Below are positions 15,450 through 24,198 of a stretch of DNA of 41,315 nucleotides, piece by piece. How positions within the stretch are numbered: the stretch's first letter is position 1; each line of letters starts with the position of its first letter. Both the position numbers and the translations under genes were made by a program. The notes below the pieces were generated by a model. It worked only from the letters and a program-made list of their open reading frames with translations. It was not told where the DNA came from and did not search any database. Source of the DNA: Bradyrhizobium sp. 21 (GTDB lineage Bacteria > Pseudomonadota > Alphaproteobacteria > Rhizobiales > Xanthobacteraceae); the NCBI RefSeq assembly GCF_023073335.1, contig NZ_JADPJG010000006.1, positions 198,402 through 239,716 on the forward strand, given 5' to 3'.

Positions 15450-17723
15450 TCACGCCGCCACGACGCGCGGCGTGTCGCCCGCATCCGACGGCTGCACGGG
15501 CCTGCTCAGCATCGTCACCTCGCTGAAGCCGACCGCCTTGAGCTGCTCGCACATCAGCATGCGCGCGTCCGGCGTCATCGACGCATCCGGCACCACCACG
15601 GCGCGGGCATGCGCCGTCAGCAGCTCCGCCGGGAGGTCGGAGGCGCTGCCGGCATCGAGCAGCACGTGGTCGTAGGCGCGGAGCAGCGCGTCGACCGCAA
15701 GCGTCACCCGCGGCGACTGCAACAGGCTGCGGTCGAAGCCGGCGCGGCCGGCCATGACCAGATGCAGCCGCGAGAGCTTGTCCCGGGTGATGATCTGCGC
15801 GAACGACGCCTCGCCCTGCATCAGCTCGGCAAGGCCGGGCGCCGAGGCGTCGACGGACACGGCGGCCATGGTCGGCGAAGACGCGGCGAGATCGACCACG
15901 ACGACCCGCGCATCGCGTGCCAGATGCCGGGCCAACGTGAGCGTCGACAGCGTGATGGCTTCGCCGGCCGCGGTGCCGAGCACCGTGACTTTCTTCGCCA
16001 CCGCACCGGCGGCGCGCAGACTATCGGCCAGACGTTCAATCTCCGCGAAGTCGGAGACATCGGCCTCGGCCGTCATCTCCGGCTGAAGCGGCGCGGGTTC
16101 TGCCATGACCGGATCGACGACCATCGGCTCGGCGACCATCGGTTCGACAGCCGGTTCGTGGCGAGCCGACGTCCTGGTTTGCGCCGGCGTGAACACGGCC
16201 ACCGCGCGGGGCGCGGTCTGGCGCAACAGCTCTCCGGTGACGACGACGCCGGACGAGAGCAGCAGCGTCGCGATCGTCGCGATCAGCACGATCGGCAGCT
16301 TCTTCGGATAGGCCGGCATGTTCGAGACGATGGCGCGGGAGATGATGCGGCCATCCGTTGGCGCGGTGTCGATGGTCTCGCGGGTGTTGGCTTCACGATA
16401 CTTTGCGAGATAGGTTTCGAGCAGGTCGCGCTGCGCCTTGGCTTCACGCTCGAGCGCGCGGAGCTGCACGTCCTGGCCGTTGGTGGAGGTCGCCTGCTTC
16501 TTGAGCTGCTCGAGGCTCGCGGACAATTCCTGAACGCGTCCGCCGGCGGCGCGCGAGTCGTTTTCGAGCGTGCGGGCAAGCTTGGCGGCCTCGTCCCGGA
16601 TCTGGGTGTCGAGGTCGGCGAGCTGCGCCTTCAATTCCTTGATGCGCGGATGGTTACCGAGCAACGTCGACGATTGCTCGGCCAGCTGGGCCCGCAACGC
16701 CACGCGCTGCTGGGATGGCGTGCGCATCGATTCCGAGTTCAGCACTTCCGACGATTCGATCGGTTTTCCGCTCTGGATCATCTCGCGGATCAGGCGCGCC
16801 TTGGCCTCCGCATCGGCCTTCAACGCACGCGCATTGTTGAGCTGGGTGTTGACCTCGCCCATCTGCTGGTTCGACAGCGTCGTGTTGTTGGTGCCGATGA
16901 ACAGGCTCGACTTGGAGCGGAAATCCTCGGCCTTCGCCTCGGCCTCGGAAACGTTCCGTCGCAGCTCGTCGATCCTGCCGGCATACCATTGGCTGGCGTT
17001 TCGGGCCTGATCCTGACGCGCATCCTGCTGGAGCACGAGATAGCCGTCGGCGATCGAATTGGCGACGCGCACGGCGAGATCCGGATCGGCGGACTGGAAT
17101 TCGATCACGATCACGCGCGACTTGTCGACGGCATAGGCCTGGAGGCGCTCGTAATAGGCATCCAGCACCCGTTCTTCCGGCGTCATCGAGAACGGATCGC
17201 GGCCGATGCCGACCAGCGCCGCAAGCGACTTCAGCGGCGAAATGCCTTGCAGCACCGGATCGAATTCGGGCCGCTCCGCAAGCTTGTTCTTCTTGATGAT
17301 CTCGCGCGCGAGATCACGCGACAGCACGAGCTGCACCTGGCTGGTGACGGCCTCGGCGTCGAGCGCCTGCCGCTCCTCGGCGCGATCGCTGTTGGGGCGA
17401 AGAAACACGTTCTCGCGGCCGTCGATCAGGATGCGGGATTCGGACTTGTAGCGCGGCGTGACGAGATTGACGATCGCGACGGACGCGACGAGCGCCAGCA
17501 CCGTCGGCACGATGATCCAGCCGCGCTTGCGCGCCAACGCCGCGCCGAGGGCGTGAAGGTCGATGTCGCCGGATTCGACCGGCGGCTGCCTCGGCGCAAC
17601 GGGCGCAGGCTTTGCTTCAATCCGAGGCTCGGGTTCGGCCCGCATGACTTCGGCTTTGGCCTTCGAGACAGCCCGCTCGACCACCGCCTTGTCCTTGCCG
17701 GCACGCCAGAACGCTATACGCAT
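15450..17723 (-). CDS. Wzz/ExoP-like polysaccharide co-polymerase with degenerate tyrosine-kinase domain
   Basis: The protein has 757 residues from ATG 17721-17723 (CGGGAG upstream). A cytoplasmic N-terminus with an Ala/Pro-rich stretch precedes a first membrane helix (WIIVPTVLALVASVAIVNLV), then the Wzz segment TPRYKSESRILIDGRENVFL, a long coiled-coil periplasmic region with GNVR-type features, and a second helix (LPIVLIATIATLLLSSGVVV). The C-terminal about 180 residues have the fold of a BY-kinase (CpsD/ExoP). The Walker A site reads GTAAGEAITLS, with no GK[S/T]. The following Asp motif is VVVVDLAASSP, and no Tyr cluster ends the chain. I infer chain-length control or export without kinase activity. 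The Pro/Glu/Met-rich linker contains short 15-bp repeats. Confidence 0.9.
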   Translation of the reverse strand: MRIAFWRAGKDKAVVERAVSKAKAEVMRAEPEPRIEAKPAPVAPRQPPVESGDIDLHALGAALARKRGWIIVPTVLALVASVAIVNLVTPRYKSESRILIDGRENVFLRPNSDRAEERQALDAEAVTSQVQLVLSRDLAREIIKKNKLAERPEFDPVLQGISPLKSLAALVGIGRDPFSMTPEERVLDAYYERLQAYAVDKSRVIVIEFQSADPDLAVRVANSIADGYLVLQQDARQDQARNASQWYAGRIDELRRNVSEAEAKAEDFRSKSSLFIGTNNTTLSNQQMGEVNTQLNNARALKADAEAKARLIREMIQSGKPIESSEVLNSESMRTPSQQRVALRAQLAEQSSTLLGNHPRIKELKAQLADLDTQIRDEAAKLARTLENDSRAAGGRVQELSASLEQLKKQATSTNGQDVQLRALEREAKAQRDLLETYLAKYREANTRETIDTAPTDGRIISRAIVSNMPAYPKKLPIVLIATIATLLLSSGVVVTGELLRQTAPRAVAVFTPAQTRTSARHEPAVEPMVAEPMVVDPVMAEPAPLQPEMTAEADVSDFAEIERLADSLRAAGAVAKKVTVLGTAAGEAITLSTLTLARHLARDARVVVVDLAASSPTMAAVSVDASAPGLAELMQGEASFAQIITRDKLSRLHLVMAGRAGFDRSLLQSPRVTLAVDALLRAYDHVLLDAGSASDLPAELLTAHARAVVVPDASMTPDARMLMCEQLKAVGFSEVTMLSRPVQPSDAGDTPRVVAA
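16116..16145. repeat. In-frame 15-bp duplicate within the Wzz-like gene linker
   Basis: GACGACCATCGGCTC (16116-16130) is followed by GGCGACCATCGGTTC (16131-16145), identical at 13 of 15 positions, with decayed units on both sides. On the coding strand they encode the repeated VEPMVAEPMVVDPVMAEP linker after the second membrane helix. Confidence 0.7.
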
Positions 17724-17927
17724 CGAACACTCCCGCAGGGGCAACGCCACGAACCTACCTCAACCGGGGCGATTACACTCCATTAAGGTTGCCGCTGGGT
17801 TAATCGCGGCATGTGGCCGCTCGCGCAGGCGTGCTCGTCACCGTTTGTTAACCACGAGGGCTCTTAATCCGTCTCGATATTTCGTGAGAATTGTTCGAGC
17901 ATTCGTCGTCGAGCGCTGGTTTTGATC

Positions 17928-19061
17928 ATGCCCCCCTCTCCCGACCAGCCACTCCGCATCCTGCACGCCGTGCGCGCTCCGGTCGGCGGCATCTTCCGCC
18001 ACATCCTCGACGTCGCCAATGGCCAGGTCGATCGCGGCCATCATGTCGGCATTCTCGCCGACAGCCTCACCGGCGGCGAGCGCGCCGACAAGGCCCTTGC
18101 CGAGCTCGCACCGCGGCTGAAGCTCGGCGTGCACCGGATGGCGATCCGCCGCGAACCGTCGCCTGACGATGTCCTGGTGTGGCTTCGCTTGCGGCGCCTG
18201 ATCGCGACGCTCAAGCCCGACGTCATGCATGGCCACGGCGCCAAGGCCGGCGCTTTCATCCGCATGCGGGGGCGTTCCGACGACACTATCCGCATCTACA
18301 CCCCGCATGGCGGCTCGCTGCACTATCCTCTCAACACCCTCAAGGGCGAGTTTTACGCGCGGCTCGAGCGCGCGCTGATGGGCGCGACCGACCTGTTCCT
18401 GTTCGAAAGCGCGTTTGCCCGCGACACCTATCAGCGCATCGTCGGCACGCCGAAGGGCGTGGTGCATTGCGTCTTCAACGGCGTGACACCGGAAGAATTC
18501 GAGCCGGTTATCATCGCCGATGACGCCACCGACCTCGCTTATGTCGGTGAGTTCAGGCACATCAAAGGCGCTGATTTGCTGGTCGATGCGGTGGCGCGCC
18601 TGCACGAGGGCGGCAAGAAAGTCACCCTGACGCTCGGCGGCGATGGCGAGGAAACCGCGGCGCTGAAGGCACAGGTCGAGAGGCTCGGCCTGACCAGCGC
18701 CATCCGCTTCATCGGCCACGTCAAGGCGCGCTACGGCTTTTCCAAGGGGCGGCTGCTGGTCGTTCCCTCGCGCGGCGATTCCATGCCCTATGTGGTGATC
18801 GAGGCCGGTGCCGCCGGCATTCCGATGATCGCGTCCAAGATCGGCGGCATCCCCGAAATCTTCGGCGCCGACAGCCCCGCCTTGTTCGCGCCGAGCGACC
18901 CTGAGGCCATGGCGGAGGCGATCGCCGCAGCGCTGGACGATCCGCAAGCGACCGCGCAACGCGCGACATCCCTGCGCGAGCGCATCTCCGCGCATTTCTC
19001 CCAGCAGGCAATGGTCGACGGCGTGGTCGCGGGTTATCGCGACGCATTTACCAATCACTAA
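17928..19061 (+). CDS. GT4-family glycosyltransferase
   Basis: The protein has 377 residues from ATG 17928 (a TTG two codons upstream is also open). It has the GT-B fold. The N-terminal domain begins PLRILHAVRAPVGGIFRHIL with the GGxxRH motif, then DVMHGHGAKAG. The linker and C-terminal domain show DLAYVGEFRHIKGADLLVDA, VTLTLGGDGEE, FIGHVKARYGFSKGRLLVVP and the donor-binding E-x7-E-like stretch VIEAGAAGIPMIASKIGGIPE. Such enzymes transfer a sugar from a nucleotide donor to a lipid-linked or growing glycan on the cytoplasmic membrane face. Just 119 bases later comes the polyprenyl-phosphate sugar transferase, probably in the same transcript, so it likely adds a later sugar of the same repeat unit. 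The donor sugar cannot be told. Confidence 0.92.
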   Translation: MPPSPDQPLRILHAVRAPVGGIFRHILDVANGQVDRGHHVGILADSLTGGERADKALAELAPRLKLGVHRMAIRREPSPDDVLVWLRLRRLIATLKPDVMHGHGAKAGAFIRMRGRSDDTIRIYTPHGGSLHYPLNTLKGEFYARLERALMGATDLFLFESAFARDTYQRIVGTPKGVVHCVFNGVTPEEFEPVIIADDATDLAYVGEFRHIKGADLLVDAVARLHEGGKKVTLTLGGDGEETAALKAQVERLGLTSAIRFIGHVKARYGFSKGRLLVVPSRGDSMPYVVIEAGAAGIPMIASKIGGIPEIFGADSPALFAPSDPEAMAEAIAAALDDPQATAQRATSLRERISAHFSQQAMVDGVVAGYRDAFTNH

Positions 19062-19180
19062 CCATCCTTAAGACCGCTTTAGAGAATCTTCCGATTTGTC
19101 CGATAATCGATGTGCCAGGGGATGCTCGCCCGGGGCGCAAGGACGCGGCCCGCGGGTATTTGGAATGGACGTGGACGCCC

Positions 19181-20731
19181 GTGGAACCGCTCAACGCACG
19201 CTCGATGCTCGACGCCGCGACCAGCGCCGCGGCGAAGTCGGCTGACCAGCCGTTTGTAGAGCGCCGTCGCCGGCTCTCGCCCGCAGCGCTCGACGTCGTC
19301 AACCAGAAGGTCGCCCGTGCCTACTCGCCGATCGTGATCACCGGCTTCGTTCGGCTGGCCGATTTCGCGCTGTTGAGCCTCGTCGGCATCGCGCTCTATC
19401 TCGGCTATGTCATGCCGCGCGCCGGCTTCTTCAGCTGGGCTTATCCCGCGCAGATCATCGCCGTCGCCATCTCCGCCGTGGTTTGCTTCCAGGCCGCCGA
19501 CATCTATCAGGTGCAGCTGTTCCGCGGTCAGCTCCGGCAGATGACGCGCATGATCTCGTCCTGGTCGTTCGTCTTCCTGCTGTTCATCGGCGCATCCTTC
19601 TTCGCCAAGTTCGGCAGCGAAATGTCGCGGCTGTGGCTTGCCGCCTTCTACATCCTCGGGCTCGCCGCGCTGGTCAGCGAGCGTCTGGTGCTGCGCTCGC
19701 TGGTGCGCGCCTGGGCGCGCGAGGGCCGGCTCGACCGCCGCACCATCATCGTCGGCTCCGACCGCAACGGCGAGCAGCTGGTGGAAGCGCTGAACGCGCA
19801 GGAGGATTCCGACATCCACGTGCTCGGCGTGTTCGACGACCGCAACGACAGCCGCGCGCTCGACACCTGCGCCGGCGCGCGCAAGCTCGGCAAGGTCGAC
19901 GACATCGTCGAGTTCGCCCGCCGCACCCGCGTCGATCTCGTGCTGTTCGCGCTGCCGATCTCCGCGGAGACGCGCATCCTGGAGATGCTGAAGAAGCTCT
20001 GGGTGCTGCCGGTCGACATCCGCCTCTCCGCGCACACCAACAAGCTGCGCTTCCGTCCCCGCTCCTATTCCTATCTCGGCGAGGTGCCGACGCTCGACGT
20101 GTTCGAGGCGCCGATCACCGACTGGGACCTGGTGATGAAATGGCTGTTCGATCGCGTCGTCGGCGGCCTTGCGCTGCTTGCAGCCCTGCCGGTGATGGGG
20201 CTGGTGGCACTGGCTGTGAAACTCGACAGTCCCGGCCCGGTGCTGTTCCGCCAGAAGCGTTTCGGCTTCAACAACGAGCGCATTGACGTCTACAAGTTCC
20301 GCTCGATGTATCACGATCAGGCCGACCCGACCGCTTCGAAGGTCGTGACCAAGAACGATGCGCGCGTCACCCGCGTCGGCCGCTTCATCCGCAAGACCAG
20401 CCTCGACGAGCTGCCGCAGCTCTTCAACGTGGTCTTCTCCGGCAATCTCTCACTGGTCGGCCCGCGCCCGCATGCGGTGCAGGGCAAGCTCCAGAGCCGA
20501 CTGTTCGACGAAGCCGTCGACGGCTATTTCGCCCGCCACCGGGTCAAGCCCGGCATCACCGGCTGGGCCCAGATCAACGGCTGGCGCGGCGAGATCGACA
20601 ATGAAGAGAAGATCCAGAAGCGCGTCGAGTTCGACCTCTATTACATCGAGAACTGGTCGGTGCTGTTCGATCTCGTCATTCTGCTGAAGACGCCGATCTC
20701 GCTGCTGACCAAGAACGAGAACGCGTATTGA
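19181..20731 (+). CDS. Undecaprenyl-phosphate glucose-1-phosphate transferase (WcaJ/polyisoprenyl-phosphate hexose-1-P transferase)
   Basis: The protein has 516 residues from GTG 19181, giving the N-terminus [20 protein letters not shown]. An ATG 23 codons upstream is open but the added residues are atypical. Membrane helices in the first about 200 residues are followed by a Rossmann-like domain ([18 protein letters not shown]) and a last helix ([20 protein letters not shown]) leading into the catalytic domain: [58 protein letters not shown] and [16 protein letters not shown]. It moves hexose-1-phosphate, usually glucose, from UDP-sugar to undecaprenyl phosphate and starts each repeat unit. 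It lies between a glycosyltransferase and a Wzy-like gene, matching a Wzx/Wzy-type polysaccharide system. No Wzx flippase is in the window. Confidence 0.94.
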   Translation: MEPLNARSMLDAATSAAAKSADQPFVERRRRLSPAALDVVNQKVARAYSPIVITGFVRLADFALLSLVGIALYLGYVMPRAGFFSWAYPAQIIAVAISAVVCFQAADIYQVQLFRGQLRQMTRMISSWSFVFLLFIGASFFAKFGSEMSRLWLAAFYILGLAALVSERLVLRSLVRAWAREGRLDRRTIIVGSDRNGEQLVEALNAQEDSDIHVLGVFDDRNDSRALDTCAGARKLGKVDDIVEFARRTRVDLVLFALPISAETRILEMLKKLWVLPVDIRLSAHTNKLRFRPRSYSYLGEVPTLDVFEAPITDWDLVMKWLFDRVVGGLALLAALPVMGLVALAVKLDSPGPVLFRQKRFGFNNERIDVYKFRSMYHDQADPTASKVVTKNDARVTRVGRFIRKTSLDELPQLFNVVFSGNLSLVGPRPHAVQGKLQSRLFDEAVDGYFARHRVKPGITGWAQINGWRGEIDNEEKIQKRVEFDLYYIENWSVLFDLVILLKTPISLLTKNENAY

Positions 20732-20751
20732 GTTTTGTCGTGCCCGAGCCT

Positions 20752-20870
20752 CACTGTCGTCGCCCGGCTTGACCGGGCGATCTAGTAATCACCGGCAGCG
20801 AGAACTGCCACGAATGGCCCGGGATACTGGATGCCCCGCCTTCGCGGGGCATGACGAAAGTTGACCACTA
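20752..20870. repeat. Interspersed two-hairpin repeat (CGCCCGGCTTGACCGGGCG type, copy 1)
   Basis: Hairpin one is CGCCCGG (20761-20767) with CCGGGCG (20773-20779). Hairpin two is ATGCCCCGC (20831-20839) with GCGGGGCAT (20844-20852). The text between, with GGATACTGGATGCCCC, matches a repeat I recall from many Bradyrhizobium intergenic regions. It lies between two co-oriented polysaccharide genes and could tune read-through. Confidence 0.85.
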
Positions 20871-20894
20871 GTTGCGTAAAAGCGTGAGCGTGTG

Positions 20895-22157
20895 ATGGCG
20901 TATGCGGCGACAGCCGGGGAGATGAATGCAAGCGTTCGTGCTGCGCCCGGCGTGCTGGCGCTTCAGCGCGCGCTGGTGTGGCTGGTCGGCGCCTCCGGCG
21001 CCATCGTCTTCATCGAGCCGAGCCCCTACGAGATCGTGACGCTGCTGGCCACCGCCATCTTCTTCGCCACCGGTCTCCGCCTGCGGCTCGCGCTGATGCC
21101 GCTGCTGCTGATGCTGGTCCTGCTCAACATCGGATACACCATCAGCGCGATTCCGCTGTTCGAACAGTCCGAGGTGGTGAGCTGGATCGCGACCTCCTGG
21201 TACATGGCGGTGACTGTCCTGTTCTTCGCCATGGTCGCCTCGGAAGACACCGCGGCCCGGCTCGACATGCTCCGCCGCGGCCTCGTGGTCGGCGCCATGG
21301 TCGCCTCGCTGTCGGCGGTCGCCGGCTATTTCCACCTGGTTCCCGGCGGCGACGACCTCCTCACGCTTTACGGACGCGCGCGCGGCACCTTCAAGGACCC
21401 GAACGTGCTCGGCGCCTTCCTGATCCTGCCGGCACTGTTCGCGCTCCAGAGCGTAGTCCTGGACAAGTTCGGCAAAGCCTTCCGCAACGTCTTCGCGTTC
21501 GGCATCATGTCGCTGGCGATCCTGCTCGCCTTCTCCCGCGCCGCATGGGGCGGGCTGGTGCTGACCGCAGCCTTCATGCTGGCGCTGATGGTGCTGACCA
21601 GCCGCACCAACGCGCAGCGCTCGCGCATCATTGTCATGGCGATCCTGGCCGCGGTGCTCGGCCTCGCGCTGATCGCGGTGTTGATGTCGTTCGATTCCAC
21701 CGCCGAAATGTTCAAGCAGCGCGCGAGCTTTGACCAGAGCTATGATGAAGGCCGGTTCGGCCGGTTCGGGCGGCACATCCTGGGGGCGGAGATGGCGCTT
21801 GACCTGCCGTTCGGCATCGGCCCGCTGCAATTCCACCGCTTCTTCCCCGAGGACACCCACAACTCCTACCTCAACGCCTTCATGTCAGGCGGCTGGCTGT
21901 CGGGCATCTGCTATCCCGCGCTGGTCTTCACGACCGTCATCATGGGCATCAGGCACATCTTCGTCCGCGTGCCCTGGCAGCGCGCTTATCTCGCGATCTT
22001 CTCCGCCTTTGTCGGCACCGTCGGCGAAAGTTTCGTGATCGACACCGACCACTGGCGGCACTTCTGGATGATGCTGGGCGCGATGTGGGGCATGATCGCG
22101 GCCGCGCAGATCTACAAGTTCAAGGATATGACCGTTCCGATGGAATCGGAACGGTAA
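20895..22157 (+). CDS. O-antigen ligase/Wzy polymerase-like membrane protein
   Basis: The protein has 420 residues from ATG 20895 (a GTG one codon upstream is open). There are about ten or more hydrophobic helices with the family's large periplasmic loop. The Wzy_C-type signatures are RARGTFKDPNVLGAFLILP, AFSRAAWGGLVL and, in the loop, FFPEDTHNSYLNAFMSGGW. The family covers polymerases that join repeat units and ligases that move glycan to lipid A or protein, on the periplasmic side. Placed after a Wzx/Wzy-type initiating transferase and a Wzz-like gene, a polymerase role is my preferred reading, but sequence alone does not separate the two. It ends at a palindromic repeat facing a MarR gene. 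Confidence 0.88.
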   Translation: MAYAATAGEMNASVRAAPGVLALQRALVWLVGASGAIVFIEPSPYEIVTLLATAIFFATGLRLRLALMPLLLMLVLLNIGYTISAIPLFEQSEVVSWIATSWYMAVTVLFFAMVASEDTAARLDMLRRGLVVGAMVASLSAVAGYFHLVPGGDDLLTLYGRARGTFKDPNVLGAFLILPALFALQSVVLDKFGKAFRNVFAFGIMSLAILLAFSRAAWGGLVLTAAFMLALMVLTSRTNAQRSRIIVMAILAAVLGLALIAVLMSFDSTAEMFKQRASFDQSYDEGRFGRFGRHILGAEMALDLPFGIGPLQFHRFFPEDTHNSYLNAFMSGGWLSGICYPALVFTTVIMGIRHIFVRVPWQRAYLAIFSAFVGTVGESFVIDTDHWRHFWMMLGAMWGMIAAAQIYKFKDMTVPMESER

Positions 22158-22173
22158 TATCTGGTTTCCTGTC

Positions 22174-22225
22174 GACGCGTTTTCTTGACACGAACCGGTA
22201 TCCACTTCGCTTGAAAACGCTCTAG
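22174..22225. repeat. Palindromic repeat with GCGTTTTC/GAAAACGC arms
   Basis: GCGTTTTC (22177-22184) pairs with GAAAACGC (22213-22220), with a partly paired centre CGAACCGGTATCCACTTCG. It overlaps the MarR stop codon at a convergent junction. This GAAAACGC-CACTTCGC-type element is a frequent Rhizobiales intergenic repeat (from memory). Confidence 0.8.
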
Positions 22226-22755
22226 CGACGAAGCTTCTTCAACTTGAGATCTGGACGCTTCTCCGGCGGCGTGTCGAGCAGGCCCTTCAGCGCCGCGGTC
22301 GCCGCAAGCACGCCCTTGTAGCCCTCATTGGCGAAGCGCAGCAGCAGGCGCAGATCCGCGTCGGAATAGCCGCCGAAAACCTTCTCCATGGCCTGCTGCA
22401 TCGGCACATAGAACTGGCCAATTTTCATGGCCGCCTCCGGCACGACGGAAATGAAGACCTTGCGGCGGTCTTCCTCGTCGCGCTCGCGGCGCACCAAGCC
22501 TGCTTTTTCGAGCCGGTCGACCACACCGGTGATGGCGCCCGTCGTCAGGCCCGTGACTTCGGCGAGCCGCCCGGCGGTGACGCGGCCTTCAAGATAGAGA
22601 ATATCCATGCATTCGAGGTCGGAATTGGCAATTCCGGCAACGTTCGCAACGGTCTGGCCGTAGAGCACGCCCTGCGCGGACGACCTGCGCATCGCCTCCT
22701 CGAGCTCCTGCAACAGCGCCGCGCGCGCCTTCGTCCTTGACAAGGTCGGCCTCAT
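22222..22755 (-). CDS. MarR-family transcriptional regulator
   Basis: The protein has 177 residues. The winged helix-turn-helix lies at about 50-115: NSDLECMDILYLEGRVTAGR, LAEVTGLTTGAITGVVDRLE (recognition helix), KAGLVRRERDEEDRRKVFIS with the wing Asp-Arg-Arg. The C-terminal helices FYVPMQQAMEKVFGGYSDAD likely form the dimer interface. MarR proteins bind palindromic operators and let go on binding a phenolic or other small ligand. It is divergent from a FAD monooxygenase, 83 bases away, with TTAGTCGCTAA palindromes between, so it probably represses that gene and itself. The stop codon lies within a palindromic repeat. Confidence 0.92.
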   Translation of the reverse strand: MRPTLSRTKARAALLQELEEAMRRSSAQGVLYGQTVANVAGIANSDLECMDILYLEGRVTAGRLAEVTGLTTGAITGVVDRLEKAGLVRRERDEEDRRKVFISVVPEAAMKIGQFYVPMQQAMEKVFGGYSDADLRLLLRFANEGYKGVLAATAALKGLLDTPPEKRPDLKLKKLRR

Positions 22756-22800
22756 ATCTTAGTCGATATATATCTTAGTCGCTAAGAGATTTAGCGACCG
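22752..22800. promoter_or_regulatory. MarR-type operator region with overlapping palindromes
   Basis: A direct repeat ATATCTTAGTCG is seen twice (from about 22754 and 22770). TCTTAGTCGCTAAGA (22773-22787) is a perfect palindrome around TCG except its central base. GTCGCTAA (22778-22785) and TTAGCGAC (22791-22798) form a second 8-bp inverted repeat. All lie between the divergent MarR and monooxygenase starts, and one copy abuts the MarR ATG. Confidence 0.7.
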
Positions 22801-22838
22801 TAATTCTCCTAGCACCACGGAAACGTCGGGAGCAAGTC

Positions 22839-24035
22839 ATGTCCAGCCGTCCTCGCAAGGCCCTGATCATCGGCGCCGGCATCGCCGGCCCCGTCGCCGC
22901 GATCCTGCTGCGCCGCGCCGGCATCGAATCCGCGATCTACGAGGCCTGGCCCTATTCGAAAGGCATCGGCGGCGGCCTGCAGATCGCGCCGAACGGCATG
23001 CATGTCATGGACGAGATCGGGCTGGCGAACGAGCTGATCAGCCGCGGTTCGATCGCGGAGTCCTTCGACTTCTATTCGCAAGACGGCGAGAGGCTCGGCT
23101 CGATCAACCGCGACATGGCGCGGCGCTTTGGCCAGCCCGCGGTGAACGTTTGCCGCGCGACGCTGAACGAGATGCTGATCGACAAGGCCTGGTGCGCCTG
23201 CGTCTCGCTGTATTTCGAGAAGCGCCTGATCAAAATCGAGGACGGCGGCGATCAGCCGATCATCGCCTATTTCGCCGACGGCACCACCGCCGAAGGCGAC
23301 TTCCTGATCGGCGCCGACGGCGTGCACTCGGTCGCGCGGCGCCAGGTGATCCCGGATGGGCCCGTCCCGTTCGACACCGGCCTGATCGGCTTCGGCGGCT
23401 TCGTGCCGCACGCCGTGCTCGACGGCCGGACGATCGGCCGGCACGTCGAGACCACGTTCGGGCAGAGCGGTTTTTTTGGCTACGGCTATTGCAGCCCCGA
23501 TCCGAACGACGGCGTGATGTGGTGGAGCACGCAGCCCGCGCACGGCATGGATGCGGCGATGTTTCGCGCGCTCGACCACGCGACGCTGAAGCAGCATTTG
23601 CGGGGGTTCCATCGCGGCTGGCATGATCCGATCCCCGCCATCATCGAAGCGGCCGAGAGCATCGCGGTCACCGACACGCTCGACGTCGCCACCCTGCCGA
23701 TTTGGTCGCGCAAGCGCTCGCTGCTGATCGGCGATGCCGCGCATGCGACCAGTCCGCATGCCGGCCAGGGCGCCTCGCTGGCACTCGAGGATGCGATGCG
23801 CCTCGCCCGGCTGATGCAGGAAGGCCAGGAGCTCAGCGCCACCTTCCAGGCCTTCGAGGCCGAGCGACGTCCGCGCGCGGAAAAGATCGTCGCTCTGGCG
23901 CGCCGCAACGGCAACAGCAAGCGCGAATTCAGCCCCACCGGCGCGTGGATCCGCAATCAGATGATGAAATGGCTGCTGCCGCTGGGATCGAAGAGCATGG
24001 AGTTCATGTACGCGTATGATGCGCGGGCGGTGTAG
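22839..24035 (+). CDS. FAD-dependent aromatic-type monooxygenase (PHBH fold)
   Basis: The protein has 398 residues. The FAD-binding Rossmann motif is KALIIGAGIAGPVAAILLRR (GxGxxG at about 12-17). The DG motif is LIGADGVHSVARRQVI and the GD motif with the ribityl-binding Asp is LLIGDAAHATSPHAGQGASL. These three define group A flavin monooxygenases, which use NAD(P)H and O2 to hydroxylate phenolic or related rings in the cytoplasm. The substrate-binding middle part (about 170-270) gives no clear clue. The gene is divergent from a MarR regulator that likely controls it. A repeat separates it from the two reductase paralogues on the opposite strand. Confidence 0.92.
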   Translation: MSSRPRKALIIGAGIAGPVAAILLRRAGIESAIYEAWPYSKGIGGGLQIAPNGMHVMDEIGLANELISRGSIAESFDFYSQDGERLGSINRDMARRFGQPAVNVCRATLNEMLIDKAWCACVSLYFEKRLIKIEDGGDQPIIAYFADGTTAEGDFLIGADGVHSVARRQVIPDGPVPFDTGLIGFGGFVPHAVLDGRTIGRHVETTFGQSGFFGYGYCSPDPNDGVMWWSTQPAHGMDAAMFRALDHATLKQHLRGFHRGWHDPIPAIIEAAESIAVTDTLDVATLPIWSRKRSLLIGDAAHATSPHAGQGASLALEDAMRLARLMQEGQELSATFQAFEAERRPRAEKIVALARRNGNSKREFSPTGAWIRNQMMKWLLPLGSKSMEFMYAYDARAV

Positions 24036-24040
24036 CTTCT

Positions 24041-24195
24041 TTCTCCCCCTCTCCCCGTTCTTACGGGGAGAGGATTGGGGTGAGGGGCTGATTCCGCGAA
24101 GGCGGTGAGAGTTGGAGTCGCGGACAGTCCCCCTCACCCGGAATTTGCTACGCAAATCCCGGCCTCTCCCCGCAAGCGGGGAGAGGCGAAGAAAG
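24041..24195. repeat. Interspersed repeat with CTCTCCCCG/CGGGGAGAGG hairpins
   Basis: CTCTCCCCG-TTCTTA-CGGGGAGAGG lies at the left and CCTCTCCCCG-CAAG-CGGGGAGAGG at the right, joined by GGGTGAGGGG and CCCCTCACCC, which also pair. The whole 155 bases can fold into a branched stem. It fills the convergent junction from the monooxygenase stop to the reductase stop. From memory, this is another very common Rhizobiales repeat. Confidence 0.88.
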
Positions 24196-24198
24196 CGC

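Noticed and set aside
15609..17786. A 725-codon plus-strand open frame antisense to the Wzz-like gene
   Set aside because: It is Arg/His/Asp/Gly-rich without domain logic. The minus-strand frame has membrane helices, coiled coil and known motifs.
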